From the NCBI RefSeq assembly GCF_965229315.1, contig NZ_CBDDJA010000002.1, positions 1,922,001 to 1,986,000 of the forward strand: a stretch of DNA of 64,000 bases. Reading direction: 5' to 3'. The notes below the pieces were generated by a model. The model ran no database searches. It had not been told where the DNA came from and saw only the letters and a list, made by a program, of their open reading frames with translations. Every line of letters starts with the position of its first letter. The stretch's first letter is position 1. This document shows, piece by piece, positions 62,271 to 64,000 of this stretch. Both the position numbers and the translations under genes were made by a program. This DNA is from Pelomonas sp965229315. GTDB lineage: Bacteria > Pseudomonadota > Gammaproteobacteria > Burkholderiales > Burkholderiaceae_C.

Positions 62271-63521
62271 ATGCAGGGATTCGATGCGGTGGTGGTGGGC
62301 GCGGGCGCGGCAGGCCTGTTCTGTGCCGGGCTGGCCGGGCAGCGCGGGTTGAGGGTGCTGCTCGTCGACCATGCACCACGCCTGGCTGAAAAGATCCGCA
62401 TTTCGGGTGGCGGACGTTGCAATTTCACCAACCGGGAGGCCGGCCCGGCGAATTTCCTGTCCGAGAACCCGGCGTTCTGTCGCTCGGCGCTGGCGCGCTA
62501 CACGCCGCAGGACTTCATCAAGCTGGTGCAGCGTCACGGCATCGCCTTCCACGAGAAACACAAGGGCCAGCTGTTCTGCGACGACTCCAGCGAGCAGATC
62601 ATCCGCATGCTGGTCGCGGAGTGCGAGACGGGGGGCGTGACACGCTGGCAGCCCTGTACCGTTGCCGACGTGCGCGCGCTGCCCGAAGGCGGCTTCGAAC
62701 TGGACACCAGCCAGGGCGCGGTGCGTACGCCGCGCGTCGTCGTGGCAACGGGTGGCCTGCCGGTGCCCAAGATCGGCGCCAGCGACTGGGGACTGCGCCT
62801 GGCGGCGCGCTTCGGCCATGCCATCGTCGAGCCGCGCCCGGCCCTGGTGCCGCTGACATTCACGGCGGACGACTGGGCCCCGTTCGCGGCGCTGGCCGGG
62901 CTGTCGCTGCCGGTGCAGGTGAGCTGCGGCAGCGGCAAGGCGCGCATGCGCTTTCTGGAGGACCTGCTGTTCACGCACCGCGGCCTCAGCGGCCCCGCCA
63001 TCCTGCAGATCTCCAGCTACCGCAAGGACGGCCAAGCCTTGCAGATCGACCTGGCGCCCGAGCTTCAATTGGACAAGGACCTGGTCGAAGCCAAGTCGGC
63101 GTCGCGCCGCCAGCTGGGCAACGAGCTCGCGGCCCGTCTGCCGCAACGGCTGGCCGCCGCATGGCTCGATCGCGCCGGCCTGGACGCCACCCGCCCGCTG
63201 GCCGAATGCCGCGATGCCGATCTGCAAGGCCTGGGCCGCAGCGTGCACGAGTGGCAGCTGATGCCCAGCGGCGACGAGGGCTGGCGCAAGGCGGAGGTCA
63301 TGCGCGGCGGCGTCAGCACCAAGGAGTTGAGCTCTCAAAGCCTGGAGAGCAAACGCGTGCCGGGACTGCATTTCATCGGCGAGGTGGTCGACGTGACCGG
63401 GTGGCTGGGGGGCTACAACTTCCAGTGGGCCTGGGCCAGCGCAGCCGCCTGCGCACAGGCCATGGCGGCCGCCCCGGCCAGGCCTCAAAGCCCGCTTGAT
63501 CGAATCTTGGCAAGTCGTTGA
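62271..63521 (+). CDS. BaiN/HI0933-type FAD-dependent oxidoreductase
   Basis: This 416-residue flavoprotein has VVVGAGAAGLFCAGLAGQRG at the N-terminus, the family block KIRISGGGRCNFTNRE near residues 42-57, GGLPVPKIGASDWG near 162 and the C-terminal GEVVDVTGWLGGYNFQWAWAS. The family (formerly HI0933, including the bile-acid enzyme BaiN) is common but of unclear substrate in most bacteria. GGGGGAGG precedes the ATG. It is divergent from the GGDEF gene, with 215 bases between, in which no gene is visible. Confidence 0.9.
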   Translation: MQGFDAVVVGAGAAGLFCAGLAGQRGLRVLLVDHAPRLAEKIRISGGGRCNFTNREAGPANFLSENPAFCRSALARYTPQDFIKLVQRHGIAFHEKHKGQLFCDDSSEQIIRMLVAECETGGVTRWQPCTVADVRALPEGGFELDTSQGAVRTPRVVVATGGLPVPKIGASDWGLRLAARFGHAIVEPRPALVPLTFTADDWAPFAALAGLSLPVQVSCGSGKARMRFLEDLLFTHRGLSGPAILQISSYRKDGQALQIDLAPELQLDKDLVEAKSASRRQLGNELAARLPQRLAAAWLDRAGLDATRPLAECRDADLQGLGRSVHEWQLMPSGDEGWRKAEVMRGGVSTKELSSQSLESKRVPGLHFIGEVVDVTGWLGGYNFQWAWASAAACAQAMAAAPARPQSPLDRILASR

Positions 63522-63536
63522 TTTCCCCGCTACAAT
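63507..63536 (+). promoter_or_regulatory. rpsU promoter
   Basis: TTGGCA (63507-63512) and TACAAT (63531-63536) with an 18-base spacer form a good sigma70 promoter. The -35 lies in the last codons of the BaiN-type gene; the leader to rpsU is about 110 bases. Confidence 0.78.
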
Positions 63537-63653
63537 CCTCGGCTTTGCTGGCAAACCCGCGCGTCGATTCGCTTGCCTATCCCAGGCGACGCAGTCATCC
63601 GGAACCTGCTGCTGAGCCTCAGCCGCGAACACCGAGCGCAATCAAGGAAATAC

Positions 63654-63866
63654 ATGACCACCATCCGCGTCAAGGAAAACGAGCCGTTCGACGTCGCACT
63701 GCGTCGCTTCAAGCGCACCATCGAAAAGCTGGGCCTGCTGACTGATCTGCGCGCCCGCGAGTTCTATGAGAAGCCCACCGCTGAGCGCAAGCGCAAGAAG
63801 GCAGCCGCCGTCAAGCGCCACTACAAGCGCGTGCGCAGCATGCAGCTGCCCAAGAAGCTGTACTGA
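63654..63866 (+). CDS. rpsU: 30S ribosomal protein S21
   Basis: This 70-residue basic protein is read from [18 protein letters not shown], with AAGGAA ahead. It is the complete S21 with the typical Lys/Arg-rich C-terminal half ([20 protein letters not shown]). It works in initiation on the small subunit. It has its own promoter and terminator, so it is monocistronic or only weakly linked to the next gene. Confidence 0.97.
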
Positions 63867-63910
63867 TCGTTCCTGACGCGACCCGGAGCCCTCCCTCCGG
63901 CGTGACCCTG

Positions 63911-63949
63911 AAACCCGCCACAGGACGCTGTCGCGGGTTTTTGTCTTTT
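63911..63949 (+). terminator. Intrinsic terminator after rpsU
   Basis: AAACCCGC (63911-63918) pairs with GCGGGTTT (63933-63940) around a 14-base loop, followed by TTGTCTTTT. It lies 44 bases past the rpsU stop. Confidence 0.82.
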
Positions 63950-63964
63950 GAACCGGATGTCCCC

Positions 63965-64000
63965 ATGAGCCTGAAAGACCGCATCACCGATGACATGAAG
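63965..64000 (+). CDS. GatB/YqeY-domain protein, N-terminal start (3' partial)
   Basis: Twelve codons are visible (MSLKDRITDDMK). This opening and the position directly after rpsU match the GatB/YqeY family, the usual neighbour of rpsU in proteobacteria (rpsU-yqeY-dnaG). The protein, possibly tied to tRNA-dependent amidation, is not characterised. The rest is outside the window. Confidence 0.7.
   Translation, partial: MSLKDRITDDMK

Overview
The window is very GC-rich and reads as chromosome of a betaproteobacterium of the order Burkholderiales, probably near the Rubrivivax/Roseateles/Leptothrix group. The evidence is gene content and order: tpiA-secG-tRNA-Leu(GAG) ahead of a complete nuoA-N operon that ends in a DUF2818 gene; iscRSUA-hscBA-fdx-tsaD; an intracellular PHB depolymerase with a cysteine nucleophile; an orphan Bug-type binding protein; zapA followed by 6S RNA and an EVE-domain gene; and a solo RnfB-like protein before nth. 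This placement is inference from gene order, not from a 16S gene. Nearly all of the sequence is coding. No phage, insertion sequence or CRISPR array is visible.

Layout. 1-8.0 kb is mixed metabolism: the end of a sulfhydrylase, an alpha/beta hydrolase, a Baeyer-Villiger-type flavin monooxygenase, a MipA-like porin, the threonine-degrading kbl-tdh pair with a divergent XRE-cupin regulator, and a Bug receptor. 7.5-17.4 kb is a metal-homeostasis block: a GDT1/UPF0016 manganese exporter under a yybP-ykoY riboswitch, divergent cadR/cadA around a MerR-type promoter, a 0.9 kb stretch with tandem small ORFs and hairpins, and a CzcA-type RND operon in the order adaptor-pump-outer membrane channel. 17.4-25.2 kb holds a YihY membrane protein, DUF2069, an FAD-linked oxidase and a second RND system of the drug-efflux (HAE1) type whose promoter region carries a perfect operator palindrome but no linked regulator.

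25.2-43.5 kb, all on the minus strand, is respiration and central metabolism: quinone oxidoreductase, tpiA, secG, tRNA-Leu, nuoABCDEFGHIJKLMN, DUF2818 and a NUDIX hydrolase. 43.6-46.2 kb is rpsO-pnp, with a terminator and a strong leader hairpin between the two genes. 46.6 kb is a small heat-shock protein with a sigma32-like promoter and a predicted RNA thermometer. 47.0-53.4 kb is the ISC iron-sulfur operon, with a strong intrinsic terminator between iscA and hscB and with tsaD at its end. 53.5-64 kb holds uvrB, an aromatic/aspartate aminotransferase, phaZ, RnfB-like, nth, zapB-like/zapA, 6S RNA, EVE, a degenerate GGDEF protein, a BaiN-type flavoprotein, rpsU with its own promoter and terminator, and the start of a GatB/YqeY gene.

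Most of the window is housekeeping. The least explained parts are non-coding or nearly so: the structured leader with small ORFs at 10.99-11.89 kb, the riboswitch expression platform, the heat-shock thermometer candidate, the in-operon terminators, and two intergenic inverted-repeat insertions inside the nuo operon.
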